Both the position numbers and the translations under genes were made by a program. 6,308 nt of DNA from Candidatus Parepulonipiscium sp. PG-Nun2H_MBin03 (GTDB lineage: Bacteria; Bacillota; Clostridia; Lachnospirales; Cellulosilyticaceae). Shown in pieces: positions 4,976 through 6,308 of the stretch. The DNA lies in NCBI GenBank assembly GCA_001995005.1, contig MDJN01000163.1, forward strand, positions 1 through 6,308, read 5' to 3'. Numbering within the stretch: the stretch's first letter is position 1; each line of letters opens with the position of its first letter. Under the pieces are notes generated by a model that saw only the letters and a list, made by a program, of their open reading frames with translations, did no database searches and was not told the origin of the DNA.

Positions 4976-6277
4976 TCAAGACGCTACATTAAAAGTATTT
5001 TTTCCCTGGTCCTTAGAGGCATACAACATTGTATCAGCCATTTCGTATAATTTATTAAAAGTATTTAACTCCTGCGTAACCATACATATACCAACACTCG
5101 CACTAATTGTAACATCATTCCTGCCATCAGAATACGTACTTATAACAGAATTACACAATTGAGTGGCCTTGCTATGCACATCAATATCAGATTTTATAAA
5201 CACAATAAATTCATCCCCACCAAGACGACCAATAATATCAGTGGAGCGAAATATAGTAGTAAGCTTTTGTGCAATATCTTTTAAAACTTTATCACCAGTA
5301 GTATGACCCAAAGTATCATTAATAGCCTTAAAATTATCTATATCAATAAGAAATAATACACCATTATGGTTTAAATTTATATAACTATTAATTAACTCCT
5401 CTGTTGACTTGCGATTAAAAATACCAGTTAAGTCATCAACACTAGCATTATACATTAAATTTTTCTGCTGCTGAATATTAGATGTTACTATAATTGCCTT
5501 AATGCTATCCAAATCCTGATCCACCCTAATGTGGTCATTATACCACTCATAATCATCCGTATCAGTTCTCAGCCTATACTCATAGCTCCACGAATGAATA
5601 TTATTATTCAAACAATGTTTAAGATGGTCCAAATTTATTTGATTAAGATACTCCAATCTATCATCACCATGCAGTTTTTCAATAATAGTCTGCGTTACTT
5701 TTTCATATGTAGTACCAACTAGCCCATCCTGCTTCTGCCCCTTCAAAAAATAGTTTAAGATTTTACCAGAAATACAATCAATCTCCATCATCACCTCGGC
5801 TTTTTCACTTAATAAGGAACGATACATATTCTCAATGACCTGACAATTAGATTGAATTTTGCTATCCTCCAGAATATCAAATCCAACCAACATAAATAGA
5901 GCTGTTAAAAATATTATTACATTGGTAGAAACGATAAGAAGTGTAATAATAATTAAGCTGATACTTTCTTCATCAGGCCTAAACAGTAGCGTGGCAGTAA
6001 ATACATTTACAATCAAAGAACATTCGACCATAAAAAATATTATTCTTTTTTGAGGATTATAATAAACTAAACCAGCAAAATACTTATCACACTTTATCTT
6101 AAGAAGGAAAGCAACAAAAATTGTAGTAATGATGGCCGTCCATATACGGATAATTAAAACTAGTCTAGGGTCGGTAAAAGCTACGTCCAACCCGCACCTA
6201 TATATAGTTGCTACGATTGCAGAGACTAAAAGTAAACACAAAGTGCCATATAAGGGAGTCATTAATGCCATAATCAT
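4976..6277 (-). CDS. Membrane-bound diguanylate cyclase (PAS-like plus GGDEF)
   Basis: It is predicted to make cyclic di-GMP from two GTP. Numbered from ATG 6277 (433 residues), four membrane segments lie near 5-27, 38-60, 78-98 and 106-133, with basic loops placed to keep the C-terminus in the cytoplasm. A PAS-like region follows (about 160-270), ending in W-S-Y-E-Y-R and an E-W-Y strand. The GGDEF domain (about 280-430) is complete: DDLTGIFNR at 281-289, IDIDNFKAIND at 311-321 (metal Asp312, guanine-contacting Asn320), Asp329, and GGDEF at 353-357. RSTD (344-347) sits exactly five residues before GGDEF, an intact inhibitory I-site. The reading ends in tandem in-frame stops TGA TAA. The start is uncertain: the frame stays open to the window edge at 6308, and AAAGGA (6297-6292) is too far from 6277 for a good ribosome binding site, so the true N-terminus may lie outside. 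Confidence 0.92.
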   Translation of the reverse strand: MIMALMTPLYGTLCLLLVSAIVATIYRCGLDVAFTDPRLVLIIRIWTAIITTIFVAFLLKIKCDKYFAGLVYYNPQKRIIFFMVECSLIVNVFTATLLFRPDEESISLIIITLLIVSTNVIIFLTALFMLVGFDILEDSKIQSNCQVIENMYRSLLSEKAEVMMEIDCISGKILNYFLKGQKQDGLVGTTYEKVTQTIIEKLHGDDRLEYLNQINLDHLKHCLNNNIHSWSYEYRLRTDTDDYEWYNDHIRVDQDLDSIKAIIVTSNIQQQKNLMYNASVDDLTGIFNRKSTEELINSYINLNHNGVLFLIDIDNFKAINDTLGHTTGDKVLKDIAQKLTTIFRSTDIIGRLGGDEFIVFIKSDIDVHSKATQLCNSVISTYSDGRNDVTISASVGICMVTQELNTFNKLYEMADTMLYASKDQGKNTFNVAS

Positions 6278-6308
6278 TTTTAGACGGTTATTTCCTTTAA
6301 ATGCAAAA

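Noticed and set aside
1..6308. CRISPR arrays, insertion sequences, tRNA or rRNA genes, riboswitches
   Set aside because: No regularly spaced repeats, transposase motifs, tRNA-like folds or known riboswitch core motifs were found by eye on either strand.

Overview
The window is AT-rich DNA with strong AGGAGG-type ribosome binding sites, and its core is the bL9 (rplI) - replicative helicase (dnaB) pair preceded by a DUF2232/YybS-type membrane protein. This order is typical of Bacillota. The AT bias, the diverged YybS protein and the accessory genes suggest a member of Clostridia, but genus cannot be told from the sequence alone.

Layout, left half, plus strand. A rho-independent terminator (26-57) closes an unseen upstream gene. 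A multi-membrane-segment YybS-like protein (90-989), ribosomal protein bL9 (1055-1501) and DnaB helicase (1521-2828) follow with short gaps. In Bacillus subtilis the c-di-AMP phosphodiesterase gene gdpP (yybT) sits between yybS and rplI; here only 65 bp separate them, so gdpP is missing from this position. A good extended -10 promoter (2875-2902) then drives a MerR-type helix-turn-helix protein with a long coiled coil and a basic, aromatic C-terminal tail (2939-3652). Its architecture recalls DNA-membrane organisers such as RacA as much as a classical MerR regulator.

Layout, right half, minus strand, converging on the MerR-like gene around a hairpin-containing gap (3653-3748). In transcription order there is a membrane diguanylate cyclase (four predicted membrane segments, PAS-like region, GGDEF with intact I-site; 6277-4976, possibly starting beyond the window). 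Next is an XRE-family repressor-like protein fused to a LiaF-like beta-strand domain (4882-4238). Last is a stand-alone soluble protein with a second copy of that LiaF-like domain (4225-3749). The last two are tightly coupled (12-nt gap, Shine-Dalgarno overlapping the stop codon) and have their own promoter (4902-4930) with a palindrome upstream.

The part that best deserves attention is the XRE-LiaF-like plus LiaF-like pair. The LiaF C-terminal fold normally belongs to a membrane-anchored inhibitor of a cell-envelope-stress two-component system. Here two copies occur in proteins with no membrane segment, one wired directly to a DNA-binding domain. This suggests, as inference only, a compact one-component regulator whose partner protein carries the same domain. 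Three starts were moved from the longest reading frame on ribosome-binding-site evidence: 2939, 4882 and 4225.
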